43,518 nt of DNA from Flavobacteriales bacterium UBA5422 (GCA_002409405.1 DHNG01000027.1:1-43518), one strand, 5' to 3'. Shown: positions 32,649-41,783, numbered from the stretch's first letter. A program made the numbers and translations. Notes: generated from the sequence alone by a model not told the origin.

Positions 32649-33575
32649 TCAAATAGTTTGTAACATGTCAAAATTGGCAAGTTGCACGAATTTTTCAATT
32701 CGCTTATCCACGTCTTCACGTGAAATGTTTTGCAGTTGTTCCGTTCCAAACTTCTCTACACAGTAGGAAGCCAAAGCAGAACCTGCGATAATAGCACGCT
32801 TCATGTTTTCAAACGAACGATCATCCGTTGAAGCAATGTACCCCATAAATCCTCCTGCAAATGTATCTCCCGCACCTGTCGGATCAAATACATCTTCCAA
32901 TGGAAGTGCCGGAGCAAAGAAGACTTTATCTTCGTGGAACAACAATGCACCGTGCTCTCCTTTTTTAATGATCAGGTATTTCGGGCCCATTGCACGAATC
33001 ACCTTCGATGCTTTTACCAATGAATATTCTTTTGACAACTGTCTTGCTTCCTCGTCGTTGATGATCAGAACATCTACCAATGCCAATGTTTCTTTCAGGT
33101 CGTCCATCGCAATGTCCATCCAGAAATTCATGGTATCCATTGCAATCAGTTTCGGACGCTCGTGCAAACGCTCAATTACCTGGCGTTGTACCTGCGGGCT
33201 CAAATTTCCCAGCAACAGGTAATCAACTCCCTGGTAGGAATCCGGAATCACCGGATCAAATGTCCCCAGTACATTCAATTCCGTCACCAATGTGTCACGG
33301 GAATTCATATCGTTGTGATAACGTCCTGACCAAAAGAATGTTTTTTCACCCTTCTTGATCTGCAATCCTGCTGTATCTACTCCTTTTGAAGCAATCAGAT
33401 CGATCATCTCCTGTGGAAAATCCTCTCCTACTACCGAAACAATTTTCTGATCTTTTTCAAAAAATGATGCAGACAACGCAATGTACGTTCCTGCTCCACC
33501 TATAATCTTATCTGTTTTTCCGAAGGGTGTTTCAATTGCATCAAAGGCAACACTCCCGACTGTCAATAAACTCAT
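32649..33575 (-). CDS. PfkB family carbohydrate/nucleoside kinase
   Basis: A 308-residue kinase of the ribokinase superfamily. The N-terminal GGAGTYIALSASFF and the C-terminal signature DPTGAGDTFAGGFMGYIAS with catalytic Asp are clear. LIINDEEARQLSKEYS is the conserved middle segment. Closest in feel to adenosine/sugar kinases; the exact sugar or nucleoside cannot be read. First gene of the leftward operon with DUF349 and the membrane protein. A -7 box lies about 20 nt before the ATG. Confidence 0.9.
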   Translation of the reverse strand: MSLLTVGSVAFDAIETPFGKTDKIIGGAGTYIALSASFFEKDQKIVSVVGEDFPQEMIDLIASKGVDTAGLQIKKGEKTFFWSGRYHNDMNSRDTLVTELNVLGTFDPVIPDSYQGVDYLLLGNLSPQVQRQVIERLHERPKLIAMDTMNFWMDIAMDDLKETLALVDVLIINDEEARQLSKEYSLVKASKVIRAMGPKYLIIKKGEHGALLFHEDKVFFAPALPLEDVFDPTGAGDTFAGGFMGYIASTDDRSFENMKRAIIAGSALASYCVEKFGTEQLQNISREDVDKRIEKFVQLANFDMLQTI

Positions 33576-33595
33576 TCTTTTATTTTTTTAGGATA

Positions 33596-33603
33596 CAAAG
33601 ATA
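33596..33603 (-). promoter_or_regulatory. Promoter -7 element of the PfkB-DUF349 operon
   Basis: TATCTTTG on the minus strand, a perfect TAnnTTTG, 20 nt before the ATG at 33575. No ideal -33. Confidence 0.5.
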
Positions 33604-33699
33604 TGTTATTCATGCGAGGTAAGGTAAATTTTTAGAAGTTTTGATAGGAAAAGTCATCGATTCGTCGTATGTGTTTCTATTAAAGCATTGAAAAAAGTA

Positions 33700-33728
33700 T
33701 TGCTTTCTTTTTTATTTATCTAACTTTG
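33700..33728 (+). promoter_or_regulatory. panD promoter
   Basis: -33 TTG (33700-33702), 18 nt, then a perfect -7 TAACTTTG (33721-33728). panD ATG at 33745. Confidence 0.65.
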
Positions 33729-33744
33729 CAGGGAATTTTAAGAT

Positions 33745-34095
33745 ATGTTAGTACAAGTTGTAAAGTCAAAAATCCACAGAGTACGGGTAACGCAGGCTGA
33801 TTTGAATTATATCGGAAGCATCACCATTGATGAAACATTAATGGAAGCTGCCAACTTGATTGAGGGGGAGCGTGTGCAAATTGTTGATATCAACAACGGA
33901 GAGCGTTTTGAAACGTATGTGATCAAAGGAGACCGTGATTCAGGTACGATTTGTCTGAACGGTCCTGCAGCCAGAAAAGTTGCCATCGATGACATCATCA
34001 TTATTATCGGGTACGGGTTCATGGACTTTGAAGAAGCAAAATCATTCAAGCCGTCACTTGCATTTCCGAATGAAAAAACCAATCGACTGGATTAA
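33745..34095 (+). CDS. panD: Aspartate 1-decarboxylase
   Basis: Makes beta-alanine for pantothenate and coenzyme A. The 116-residue proenzyme has the self-cleavage site Gly24-Ser25 in NYIGSITID, which yields the pyruvoyl group. GERVQIVDINNGERFETYVI and NGPAARKVAIDDIIIII are the other conserved blocks. panB and panC are not adjacent; the downstream gene starts 6 bp after the stop. Confidence 0.95.
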   Translation: MLVQVVKSKIHRVRVTQADLNYIGSITIDETLMEAANLIEGERVQIVDINNGERFETYVIKGDRDSGTICLNGPAARKVAIDDIIIIIGYGFMDFEEAKSFKPSLAFPNEKTNRLD

Positions 34096-34101
34096 TTAGC
34101 T

Positions 34102-35148
34102 ATGCTGAAGAAAACGATCTTAACACTTGTCAAAACATTGCTCCCGTTGGGGATTGGTGTTTATTTGTTCTGGTTGTTTTTCTCCAGTATGTCAGAAGAA
34201 CATATTGCCAGCTTTAAAAAAGCATTGAAAGAGGCCAATTATTTTTGGGTTTTCCTTGCAATGGTGCTGGAATTTATATCACTTTGGTCACGTGCCGTTC
34301 GCTGGAAATACATGCTGGAACCAATGGGGTATCAATCTCCGTGGAAGCACCGTTACCATGCGATGATGATCGGTTACCTTGCCAATTATACCATTCCGAG
34401 AGCCGGGGAACCAACCCGCGCTGTGATGTTATTTCGATCGGACGGAATTCCGTTTGCAAAATCATTTGGAACCATTATTGCTGAACGTGCCGTAGACGTC
34501 ATCATGCTTGGTCTTGTGACCTGTCTTGCGATGCTGATCGGTTACAGTGACCTGATGTCTATCTTCAGTGAAATTGAACAGCAGTTGGGTGGTGGCGACA
34601 CCGCCGGAGCAACTGGTGGGATCGGACTGAAACAAATCATTTACGGAGTCATTATCAGTATCATTGTGCTGGGGCTTCTTGCCTACTTTTTCAGCAAAAA
34701 AATCCGTGAAAAACTGACGCAGTTTGTCAAGGGAATTCTCAACGGAGTATTTGCTATTTTTAAAACAAAAAACCCATGGGGGTTCATTGCACATACATTT
34801 CTTATCTGGATTTGCTGGGTACTGATGTTTGTTGTTCCGTTTTACTCTCTGTCAGAAACAAGTAGTATTCCGTTTACCGGAATGTTGATCGGGTTTGTTG
34901 TCGGGTCGGTCGGGATGTCCTTCACCAATGGAGGAATCGGCGTATATCCATTGCTTGTCGGTTTGGTTGTTTCTTTCTATTTACAGGGAGATCACCCGGA
35001 TGATGCAAAGGGACTCGGAAATGCCCTGGGAATGATTATCTGGCTGGGAAATACAGCAATCATGATTTTACTGGGATTGATTTCCCTTGCCCTTTTACCA
35101 AAAAATTATTCAACAAATGATGACACGTCAGGAGAACCTGCAGAATAA
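34102..35148 (+). CDS. Lysylphosphatidylglycerol synthase TM-region/UPF0104 (YbhN-like) membrane protein
   Basis: A 348-residue inner-membrane protein with about eight helices and the flippase-like MprF_F fold. The signature SLWSRAVRWKYMLEPMGY, the AMMIGYLANYTIPRAGEPTRAVML loop and GTIIAERAVDVIML are clear, as is the later GSVGMSFTNGGIGVYP block. It lacks the catalytic aminoacyl-transferase domain of full MprF, so it is probably a lipid or polyisoprenoid-linked carrier or flippase. It overlaps the next gene by about 30 nt. Confidence 0.87.
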   Translation: MLKKTILTLVKTLLPLGIGVYLFWLFFSSMSEEHIASFKKALKEANYFWVFLAMVLEFISLWSRAVRWKYMLEPMGYQSPWKHRYHAMMIGYLANYTIPRAGEPTRAVMLFRSDGIPFAKSFGTIIAERAVDVIMLGLVTCLAMLIGYSDLMSIFSEIEQQLGGGDTAGATGGIGLKQIIYGVIISIIVLGLLAYFFSKKIREKLTQFVKGILNGVFAIFKTKNPWGFIAHTFLIWICWVLMFVVPFYSLSETSSIPFTGMLIGFVVGSVGMSFTNGGIGVYPLLVGLVVSFYLQGDHPDDAKGLGNALGMIIWLGNTAIMILLGLISLALLPKNYSTNDDTSGEPAE

Positions 35149-35635
35149 GATTGTCAACCTGGAAGAAGCCATCCGACGCGTTGGAATCTGGCGCAATACG
35201 GGAATGAAAGTAACCTTTACAAACGGGTGTTTTGACATCCTGCACAAAGGGCATGTAACGTATCTGACCCAAGCGGCTGATCTGGGAAACAGGTTAATTA
35301 TCGGCTTGAATTCCGATGCTTCTGTAAAAAGACAGGGAAAAGCGGATGACCGTCCAATCAATTCAGAAGATGCGAGAGCTCTTGTATTAGCAAGTTTGGG
35401 TGTGGTTGACCTGGTTGTATTGTTTGATGACAATACCCCCTATGAGCTGATCAAAATCCTTCAGCCGGACATCGTAGTAAAAGGAAGTGATTACGATGCT
35501 GCCGAGCGCGACACTGCTTCTAAAACATACATTGTAGGAGCAGATCTAATGGATGCGACAGGTGGGCAAGTTGTCTCCATTCCGTTGGTAGAAGGTTTTT
35601 CCACGACCAATCTCATCAATAAAATCAAGCAGTAA
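35117..35635 (+). CDS. rfaE2: D-glycero-beta-D-manno-heptose 1-phosphate adenylyltransferase (HldE C-terminal-like)
   Basis: With the ATG at 35117 (or 35120) the protein has about 172 residues. It is the nucleotidyltransferase half of HldE only: TFTNGCFDILHKGHVTYL carries the HxGH box, and GLNSDASVKRQGK, RALVLASLGVVDLVVLFD and VKGSDYD are standard. It would form ADP-heptose for lipopolysaccharide core assembly. The kinase half (HldA-like) is not here; some relatives are used for other cytidylyl/adenylyl transfers. The gene starts about 30 nt inside the flippase-like gene. Confidence 0.88.
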   Translation: MMTRQENLQNKIVNLEEAIRRVGIWRNTGMKVTFTNGCFDILHKGHVTYLTQAADLGNRLIIGLNSDASVKRQGKADDRPINSEDARALVLASLGVVDLVVLFDDNTPYELIKILQPDIVVKGSDYDAAERDTASKTYIVGADLMDATGGQVVSIPLVEGFSTTNLINKIKQ

Positions 35636-35639
35636 GCAA

Positions 35640-36308
35640 TTAGTTGACATTCATTCGGAAACTCATTTTCAATCCTGCAGAATAAAAATTCCCGTTCGGG
35701 ACTGAAAACGATCTCAGGTAATGCCTGAAAACAGGCTCCACCATCAAATAGTACTTCTCTTTGAACTGAAACTGGTAACCAATACTCAGTTGAATGACTG
35801 CATTCAAGGGAGTTGTAAAGTCATACCGTGTTGTCGTATATCCTTCTGACGGAATTTCATTGAGTGTCCGGTAGGATGGTGCTTTAAAGGTCAACGGTAA
35901 TTCAACTCCTCCCCCTATGAATAATGGGATTGAAAATTTGTAATGCACTAATACAGGAATCTGAATTTCGTGGAACGCCATTTCATACCGTGCTGTTGAA
36001 GGAGGTTCATTGTTGAGTATGGTTGTAGAAAAAATGAGGTCTTCCAATACATAATCAAATTGCCGATAACCATATCCAATTCCTGTTCTGAGCAGCAAAT
36101 GCTCTCCGAAAGCAAAAGATGCATCCAGTCCGCCCGAAAATCCGATTCCAGGCTGAATCGATTGGCCGGAAATCTTTCCCTTAAGGAATACCCCGTTTAC
36201 TTCCGGAGCAACAAAAAATCCGATTCCAATTGTATTTTTCCGCTTTGCTTCCTGAGCAAAGACATTGATTGACAATAAAGCCGTAAGTAGTATTAAGTAT
36301 TGTTTCAT
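35640..36308 (-). CDS. Outer-membrane beta-barrel protein
   Basis: A 222-residue secreted protein with a signal peptide (MKQYLILLTALLSINVFAQ). Alternating hydrophobic strands follow (GIGFFVAPEV, LLRTGIGYGYRQFDYV, IPVLVHYKFSIPLFIGGGVELP, VIQLSIGYQFQF, YYLMVEPVFRHYL), giving an eight-to-ten-strand barrel, and it ends in an aromatic strand before the C-terminus. It resembles small Bacteroidota porin-like (OMP_b-brl) proteins. No substrate can be assigned. It converges on the heptose gene with only 4 bp between, and a terminator lies upstream of it. Confidence 0.8.
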   Translation of the reverse strand: MKQYLILLTALLSINVFAQEAKRKNTIGIGFFVAPEVNGVFLKGKISGQSIQPGIGFSGGLDASFAFGEHLLLRTGIGYGYRQFDYVLEDLIFSTTILNNEPPSTARYEMAFHEIQIPVLVHYKFSIPLFIGGGVELPLTFKAPSYRTLNEIPSEGYTTTRYDFTTPLNAVIQLSIGYQFQFKEKYYLMVEPVFRHYLRSFSVPNGNFYSAGLKMSFRMNVN

Positions 36309-36356
36309 AATTCCCTAATACGAGTAGAATAAAAATTTATTGCACTTATTGTACAA

Positions 36357-36385
36357 AAAAAACCGCTCTTTTGAAGCGGTTTTAA
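36357..36385. terminator. Intrinsic terminator after the PpiD-like gene
   Basis: AAAACCGCT and AGCGGTTTT form a 9-bp stem around a 7-nt loop with A and T tracts. On the minus strand it lies just past the stop of the PpiD-like gene at 36405. Confidence 0.85.
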
Positions 36386-36404
36386 ATTTGTTTTTCCATT
36401 AAGA

Positions 36405-38609
36405 TTAGTAACGAACACCAACCTTTAAGAATCTTCTGTTGTCAACAATATTTGATTTTTCACGAAGTGATGTAATCGCATCGTTTTGAATAGAAGATTT
36501 TGCTTGTCCAAGCATTGACTGAATCTCAGTTTCGTAAGATGTTGTTGCCGGTTCTGAAATTGTTTTATCTACACGAACAACATACACTGCATTTCTTCCT
36601 TTCAACGGCAACGTTGTTGTTCCGTCTTTAATTCCTTTTGAGAACAATGATCCTACAATTTCCGGATCGTAACCACCACCCATAATGGAAGGGTTTGCAA
36701 ACGTAATGTCTGCTTTCTGAACCTGGATATTGTTTTTAGACGCGATTTCCTCTACCGATTTTCCGGTCATTTTACTTTTCAGGATATTCGCTTTCTTATC
36801 GTTCATTAATTCTCTTCTCATTGCAACTTCAGCAGCTTCAAAAGAAGGTTCTCCTTTCTCACGCTTCATAGACAACATGGCAATGATGTATCGGTCTTCA
36901 TCTTTCAACGGTGTCAGGTTCACCTGTCCCGCTTCATTTTTATCTCCGAATGCAAGAGCAATTAAACGGTCTTCCGCCATGGATGTTTTCATCCCGTATA
37001 CCTGGATGTTTTTCTCATCAATTGTCAGACTTAAAGGTGTGTACCCTTTTCTATACGCCAATGTGTCAAATGCATCATTTTTATCTTTCAGCGTTGATTT
37101 CTTCTCAACTGCTTCTACTGCTTCTGAAACCAGGTCATTTGCCAACAAGTTAATATCATCCAATGTGTTTGAACTTGGCTTTAATGTTTTTTCAACAATC
37201 GCAAGACTTGGTACTCTTCCGGATTTCTTTTCCAACACTTCAATGATGTGCACACCGAAATCTGACTGCACGCGACCAATTTTTCCTACAGGATTGTTTT
37301 TCGCAAACTCACTGAATTCCGGTACCATTTCATTGTAAATGAAGTTTTCGATTTTCCCTCCGTCTTGTTGCGATCCCGGATCTTCACTGTATTGTGCAAC
37401 AAACGTTTCAAAGTTATCTTTGTTGATTTGTGTAATCAATGAATCTGCCATTTTTAGTTTCGCCTGACTTCCTAGCGTATCTGTCTTCTGTGCTCTCAGC
37501 AAAATGTGACGAACAGAATAAATGTTATTATCAATAGCTACTACTTTCGCCAAACGGTATTTCCCTTTGTCCAGGTATGGCCCTACAACTGACCCGACTG
37601 GCGCTGTTGAGAAAACAGAGTCCATCAACGCAGGATATGTAAATGTCGGATTTGCTTTCGGTGCACTTTCAGAACGGTATCCCGCTTTCGGAATATAGTA
37701 CGGCCACTCGCTGTTTCGGATCACGAAAATAGAATCGGCTTTTGCTGTAGTTTGTTTTTCAAGTTCTCCTTTCAGCTTGTTCATGTCGTTAAAGAACGTT
37801 GTTGAATCTTCTTTTGACGGAGCAATGTTCACAGCAAAATACTTAATGTCACGTGAATTTGATTTAACACGGTACTTCACGTCCCCTTTATTTTCGTCGT
37901 AGAATTTTTTCAGTTCTGCATCGGTGATCTTGATATCCGCATCCGGAATTTCAGAGAAACGTTTGATTGCAAATGAAACATTTTTAATGCGCTTTTGGGC
38001 AACATATGTTTCTTTACCTTCCAGTTTTGTTACATATATACCTTGTCCGAGCAACTGGAAATATTTTTCCTGTAAACGTTGTAATGTAAGGGAAGTTTTT
38101 GTTTGCTCCCATGCACGTTGCTCATCTGCATTTGTTGACGACTTTAATTCATCAACACGCTTGCGCAACAATTTTTCACTATACAACCCGGTAGCCGGAT
38201 CTTTAAAGTTCTCTGCAATACTTGGAATAACAGAAAATCCTTCCTGACCATACAGGTACGCATCAAATTCGCGATCACTTACGGATATTCCCAATATATT
38301 GAACTCTTTTTGCAATAAAATAGAGTCTACGATTGCATTCCATGCCTTGTTTTCAGACATCGCCTGATCACGCATTGTATATTCTCTTTGCTGAGAACGG
38401 AATTCCTGCTCATCAGCTTGCTGGTAATTTCTACTCGCCAATTCATATAATTTCGGGTCAATTGACTCTCCGTCGATGGAACCGTACCCTATTTGTTTTG
38501 GCTGACCAAACCAACTTTGGTAGTCAGTAAGAATAAAAGCAAACAATGCAAGTCCGATCAGACCTACCAATAACCATGATTTCTCACGTATTTTTCCTAT
38601 AATTGCCAT
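36405..38609 (-). CDS. PpiD/SurA-like peptidylprolyl isomerase (membrane-anchored periplasmic chaperone)
   Basis: A 734-residue protein with an N-terminal membrane anchor (about residues 12-30, WLLVGLIGLALFAFILTD) and a long periplasmic part. A SurA_N-like helical chaperone region (about 40-230) is followed by the parvulin domain (about 365-475: YSVRHILLRAQ, FVAQYSEDPGSQQDGGKIENF, GRVQSDFGVHIIEVLEK), and another chaperone region follows to the C-terminus. This is the Bacteroidota PpiD form. It should assist folding of outer-membrane and secreted proteins, which suits the neighbouring barrel gene. A TATATTCG box (38634-38641 on the minus strand) lies 25 nt upstream of the ATG. Confidence 0.9.
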   Translation of the reverse strand: MAIIGKIREKSWLLVGLIGLALFAFILTDYQSWFGQPKQIGYGSIDGESIDPKLYELASRNYQQADEQEFRSQQREYTMRDQAMSENKAWNAIVDSILLQKEFNILGISVSDREFDAYLYGQEGFSVIPSIAENFKDPATGLYSEKLLRKRVDELKSSTNADEQRAWEQTKTSLTLQRLQEKYFQLLGQGIYVTKLEGKETYVAQKRIKNVSFAIKRFSEIPDADIKITDAELKKFYDENKGDVKYRVKSNSRDIKYFAVNIAPSKEDSTTFFNDMNKLKGELEKQTTAKADSIFVIRNSEWPYYIPKAGYRSESAPKANPTFTYPALMDSVFSTAPVGSVVGPYLDKGKYRLAKVVAIDNNIYSVRHILLRAQKTDTLGSQAKLKMADSLITQINKDNFETFVAQYSEDPGSQQDGGKIENFIYNEMVPEFSEFAKNNPVGKIGRVQSDFGVHIIEVLEKKSGRVPSLAIVEKTLKPSSNTLDDINLLANDLVSEAVEAVEKKSTLKDKNDAFDTLAYRKGYTPLSLTIDEKNIQVYGMKTSMAEDRLIALAFGDKNEAGQVNLTPLKDEDRYIIAMLSMKREKGEPSFEAAEVAMRRELMNDKKANILKSKMTGKSVEEIASKNNIQVQKADITFANPSIMGGGYDPEIVGSLFSKGIKDGTTTLPLKGRNAVYVVRVDKTISEPATTSYETEIQSMLGQAKSSIQNDAITSLREKSNIVDNRRFLKVGVRY

Positions 38610-38633
38610 AAGCTGTTAATTGTTACAAGGGTG

Positions 38634-38641
38634 CGAATATA
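38634..38641 (-). promoter_or_regulatory. Probable -7 element of the PpiD-like gene
   Basis: TATATTCG on the minus strand fits TAnnTTyG, 25 nt upstream of the ATG at 38609. No clear -33. Confidence 0.35.
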
Positions 38642-38810
38642 GTTAGTTGAATTGACATATAAAAATTTCGCTTTGGTAATTTTTTTGTGCTGCTGCTAAG
38701 TTGATGGAAAAACGAACTGTTATTCTCCTTGTATACCTTATTATAATACATCTGTTTGCTGTATAAACCAGCGGTTTTCAGCTATGTGCATCAACTTATC
38801 TGTTTTCTTT

Positions 38811-38841
38811 TTTGTTTTTATTAAAAAAATTCCTACCTTTG
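38811..38841 (+). promoter_or_regulatory. rpsA promoter
   Basis: -33 TTTG (38811-38814), exactly 19 nt, then -7 TACCTTTG (38834-38841): the best match to the Bacteroidota consensus in the window among protein genes. Initiation near 38846 leaves a leader of about 86 nt before the ATG at 38932. Confidence 0.78.
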
Positions 38842-38845
38842 CACC

Positions 38846-38931
38846 CTTAAAATCAAAACCGTACCCCTCCTGCGGTATGTAAAACGCTTTCGGAACGGAG
38901 GGATTCCGAAATACAATTATAAAAAGCCAAG
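38846..38931 (+). promoter_or_regulatory. Structured 5' leader of rpsA
   Basis: CCCTCC (38865-38870) is complementary to GGAGGG (38897-38902), and CGGAA (38891-38895) is complementary to TTCCG (38904-38908). The two pairings overlap in the same region, so they are nested or mutually exclusive. The GGAGGG is the most Shine-Dalgarno-like stretch but is 30 nt from the ATG. Suggests S1 autoregulation; this is inference. Confidence 0.45.
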
Positions 38932-40710
38932 ATGGCAGATCTTAATCAAGCGCAAGGAATTGCGGACTTCAATTGGGAAGCACTAGAATTGGACGGATAC
39001 AACAAAGTACAACGTTCAGAATTATCCGACAAGTACGAACAAACATTGACTTCTATCAACGAGAAAGAAGTAATTGAAGGTACAGTTGTCGCAATTACAA
39101 AAAGAGAAGTAATCATCAACATCGGGTACAAATCCGAAGGTGTTGTTCCTTCTTCTGAATTCCGTTATAACCCGGAATTGAAAGTGGGGGATACAGTAGA
39201 TGTTTACGTAGAAGTTCAAGAAGACAAATTTGGTCAATTGATCGTTTCTCACAAAACAGCACGTATGCACAAAGCATGGATCCGCGTGAACGATGTATTG
39301 CGTTCAGGTGAGATCATCACAGGTTATGTGAAGTGCCGTACGAAAGGTGGTTTGATCGTAGATGTATTTGGAATTGAAGCATTCTTGCCAGGTTCTCAAA
39401 TCGACGTGAAACCAATCCGTGACTACGATGTATACGTTGGTAAAAACATGGAGTTCAAAGTTGTTAAAATCAACCAGGAATTCCGTAACGTTGTTGTTTC
39501 TCACAAAGCGCTTATCGAAGCGGAATTGGAAGAACAAAAGAAACAAATTATTTCAGGGCTTGAGAAAGGTCAGGTATTGGAAGGAACAGTTAAAAACATC
39601 ACTTCTTACGGTGTATTCATCGACTTGGGTGGAGTTGACGGCTTGATTCACATTACAGATCTTTCATGGGGACGTGTTAACCACCCTGAAGAAATCGTTG
39701 AATTGGATCAGAAATTGAACGTCGTAATCTTAGATTTCGATGATGATAAGAAGCGTATTGCTCTTGGATTGAAACAATTGCAACCACATCCATGGGATGC
39801 ATTGAATGCAGACCTTGCTGTTGGAGATAAAGTTTCAGGAAAAGTTGTTGTGATCGCTGACTACGGTGCGTTTGTTGAAATCGCTGCCGGAGTTGAAGGA
39901 TTGATTCACGTTTCTGAAATGAGCTGGTCTCAGCATTTACGTTCTGCTCAGGATTTCCTTGCAGTAGGAGATACTGTTGAAGCAGTTGTATTGACATTGG
40001 ATCGTGAAGAAAGAAAAATGTCGTTGGGTATCAAACAATTGTTCCCGGATCCATGGAATGACATCGAGAATAAGTACACAGTTGGTTCTAAGCACAATGC
40101 TAAAGTTCGCAACTTTACAAACTTCGGTGTATTTGTAGAATTGGAAGAGGGTGTTGACGGATTGATCCACATTTCTGACCTTTCATGGCAAAAGAAAATC
40201 AAGCACCCATCTGAATTCTGCAAAGTAGGAGACGAAATGGAAGTGGTTGTATTGGAAATCGATCGTGAAAACAGAAGAATTTCTTTGGGACACAAACAAT
40301 TGGAAGAGAACCCATGGGATGTGTTTGAAACAATCTTCGGAGAAGGATCTGTTCACCAGGGAACAATTATCGATACAAAAGATAAATCAGGAATCGTTGC
40401 ATTGCCGTACGGTGTTGAGGGAATTTGCCCTGTAAAACACTTGCGTAAAGAGGACGGAACAAACGCGAAAGTGGATGAGACATTGGATTTCAAAGTGATC
40501 GAATTCAACAAAGAAGCGAAGAAAATTGTTCTTTCTCATACACGTACGTTTGAAGAAGGAGATGACAAACCTACAGCTGCTAAAGGTGGTGGTAAGAAAG
40601 GAGGATCCTCTTCTGCTGTGAATGCAATTAACCAAAGCAATGAAAAATCTACATTGGGAGATTTGGATGCATTGGCTGAATTGAAAGAAAAATTGGACAA
40701 AGAGAAGTAA
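38932..40710 (+). CDS. rpsA: 30S ribosomal protein S1
   Basis: A 592-residue RNA-binding protein made of six S1 (OB-fold) domains at roughly residues 45-115, 130-200, 215-285, 300-372, 387-460 and 473-545. The later domains have the clearest cores, such as GTVKNITSYGVFIDLGGVDGLIHITDLSW and KVRNFTNFGVFVELEEGVDGLIHISDLSW. The last 50 residues are a low-complexity Gly/Lys/Ser tail and a helix. In Bacteroidota, where mRNAs lack strong Shine-Dalgarno sites, S1 is central to mRNA binding. Start has the ATG after an A-rich leader, as is common in the phylum. Ends in a terminator. Confidence 0.96.
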   Translation: MADLNQAQGIADFNWEALELDGYNKVQRSELSDKYEQTLTSINEKEVIEGTVVAITKREVIINIGYKSEGVVPSSEFRYNPELKVGDTVDVYVEVQEDKFGQLIVSHKTARMHKAWIRVNDVLRSGEIITGYVKCRTKGGLIVDVFGIEAFLPGSQIDVKPIRDYDVYVGKNMEFKVVKINQEFRNVVVSHKALIEAELEEQKKQIISGLEKGQVLEGTVKNITSYGVFIDLGGVDGLIHITDLSWGRVNHPEEIVELDQKLNVVILDFDDDKKRIALGLKQLQPHPWDALNADLAVGDKVSGKVVVIADYGAFVEIAAGVEGLIHVSEMSWSQHLRSAQDFLAVGDTVEAVVLTLDREERKMSLGIKQLFPDPWNDIENKYTVGSKHNAKVRNFTNFGVFVELEEGVDGLIHISDLSWQKKIKHPSEFCKVGDEMEVVVLEIDRENRRISLGHKQLEENPWDVFETIFGEGSVHQGTIIDTKDKSGIVALPYGVEGICPVKHLRKEDGTNAKVDETLDFKVIEFNKEAKKIVLSHTRTFEEGDDKPTAAKGGGKKGGSSSAVNAINQSNEKSTLGDLDALAELKEKLDKEK

Positions 40711-40730
40711 TCTTCTCCCGATAAACTACG

Positions 40731-40762
40731 AAAGGGGTGTCTGAAAAGACATCCCTTTTTTT
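40731..40762 (+). terminator. rpsA terminator
   Basis: AAAGGGGTGTC and GACATCCCTTT form an 11-bp stem (one G-U) around a 6-nt loop, followed by seven T. The remaining gap to 40918 shows no gene. Confidence 0.88.
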
Positions 40763-40918
40763 GTGCCCATCGGTAAAAAATAGCAATCTAAGAGTAGCAG
40801 GCCGGAGCATTCTGTTGCTCACTAATGACGTTATTTGTAGGTGCTGTTCGTTGTTCCATGACCACAGATTCCTTTAGGTATCCGTGGTGAAAATAGCACC
40901 CGATTTTCAGAACAGAAC

Positions 40919-41131
40919 CTACTCGTAAAATACCAAAAAGAGGATAATCGCGATCACGATCCAGAATAATAACAATTTCGGGTTGCGATACAATGGTTTC
41001 TTTCCTCGTTTTGTCAGTTGCTCGTATTGATGGTGCAGGCGCGCAAAATCTTTCTGACGATTGATCTGCTCTTTCGTCGGTTCGATTTTTTCGGTGTTTT
41101 TATGTACTTCAAACTTTCTCATTGCCCCCAC
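40919..41131 (-). CDS. Small single-pass membrane protein coupled to the ECF sigma gene
   Basis: A 70-residue protein with a charged N-terminal helix (about 1-45) and one C-terminal membrane helix (about 50-67, LLLFWIVIAIILFLVF). It has a cytoplasmic Lys/Arg/Glu-rich region and no zinc motif. Its start lies 13 nt inside the end of the sigma factor gene, so the two are translationally coupled. Position suggests a membrane tether or anti-sigma factor, but it is much shorter than a usual one. I do not recognise a family. Confidence 0.65.
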   Translation of the reverse strand: MGAMRKFEVHKNTEKIEPTKEQINRQKDFARLHHQYEQLTKRGKKPLYRNPKLLLFWIVIAIILFLVFYE

Positions 41132-41781
41132 TTCGATTTTAATTTTTCTAAAATCCGGTATACGCGCATTTTAGCATTCGCCTCTGTTATATTGTAAATT
41201 TCGGAAATTTCCCTGAAACTGATTCCCTGAAAATACCTTAATTCAATCAGGTCACACTGCTCCTGATCCAGTTCATTCAACAATTGCACCAGCTTTTCCT
41301 GCTCTTCCATTGACATCCCGTGTGAAGGTGTTACTTCATCCAGCAATCCCAAAACCGCATGTTGCTCGATGTTCACCGTCATTGTTTTTTTCGCCGCACG
41401 GAAATGCATCGACACTTCATTTTGAGCAATCCGGTACAGCCAGCTGGAGAACGGAAGCCCCATGTCGGTATACCTGTCCATATTGGCCATTGCTTTTATA
41501 AATGTTTGTTGAGTCAGATCTCCAGCCGTTTCTTCGTCGCCACTCAAACGTTTGAATACAAACCGGAAGATTTGTTCAAAATACTTCTCATACAGCATTC
41601 CAAAATATTCCTGCTGCTTCTTAGCCAGCTGAATAATTTCTGCTTCTGTTAAATTGCTATGTCGTTTTCGAAACAAGGGCGAGCGTTTATTAAAGAGAAT
41701 ACCAATTGCACTAAAAGTAACAAGATCTGTATAAAAAATTTGATTTTTATTTTCAAAAGCAGGAACATCCGACAATTTCAC
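41119..41781 (-). CDS. ECF-type RNA polymerase sigma factor
   Basis: Sigma-70 region 2 is LYEKYFEQIFRFVFKRLSGDEETAGDLTQQTFIKAM (about residues 64-99), and region 4 is LIELRYFQGISFREISEIYNITEANAKMRVYRILEKLK (about 178-216) with the helix-turn-helix. Region 3 is absent, as in ECF types. The start given is a GTG at 41781. The first 40 residues are not conserved-looking, and a TTG at 41676 (just before FRKRHSNLTEAEI) would give a more usual length. A TACTTTTA box lies on this strand within the long N-terminal part. It diverges from the PaaK-like gene. Confidence 0.85.
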   Translation of the reverse strand: MKLSDVPAFENKNQIFYTDLVTFSAIGILFNKRSPLFRKRHSNLTEAEIIQLAKKQQEYFGMLYEKYFEQIFRFVFKRLSGDEETAGDLTQQTFIKAMANMDRYTDMGLPFSSWLYRIAQNEVSMHFRAAKKTMTVNIEQHAVLGLLDEVTPSHGMSMEEQEKLVQLLNELDQEQCDLIELRYFQGISFREISEIYNITEANAKMRVYRILEKLKSKWGQ

Positions 41782-41783
41782 CT

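Noticed and set aside
36730..37338. 202-residue open frame on the plus strand
   Set aside because: Antisense to the PpiD-like gene; no domain, no promoter, composition of a shadow frame.
40855..40885. Possible hairpin CCAC...GTGG between rpsA and the small membrane gene
   Set aside because: Arms are short and mismatched and no T tract follows in either direction; the real rpsA terminator is at 40731-40762.
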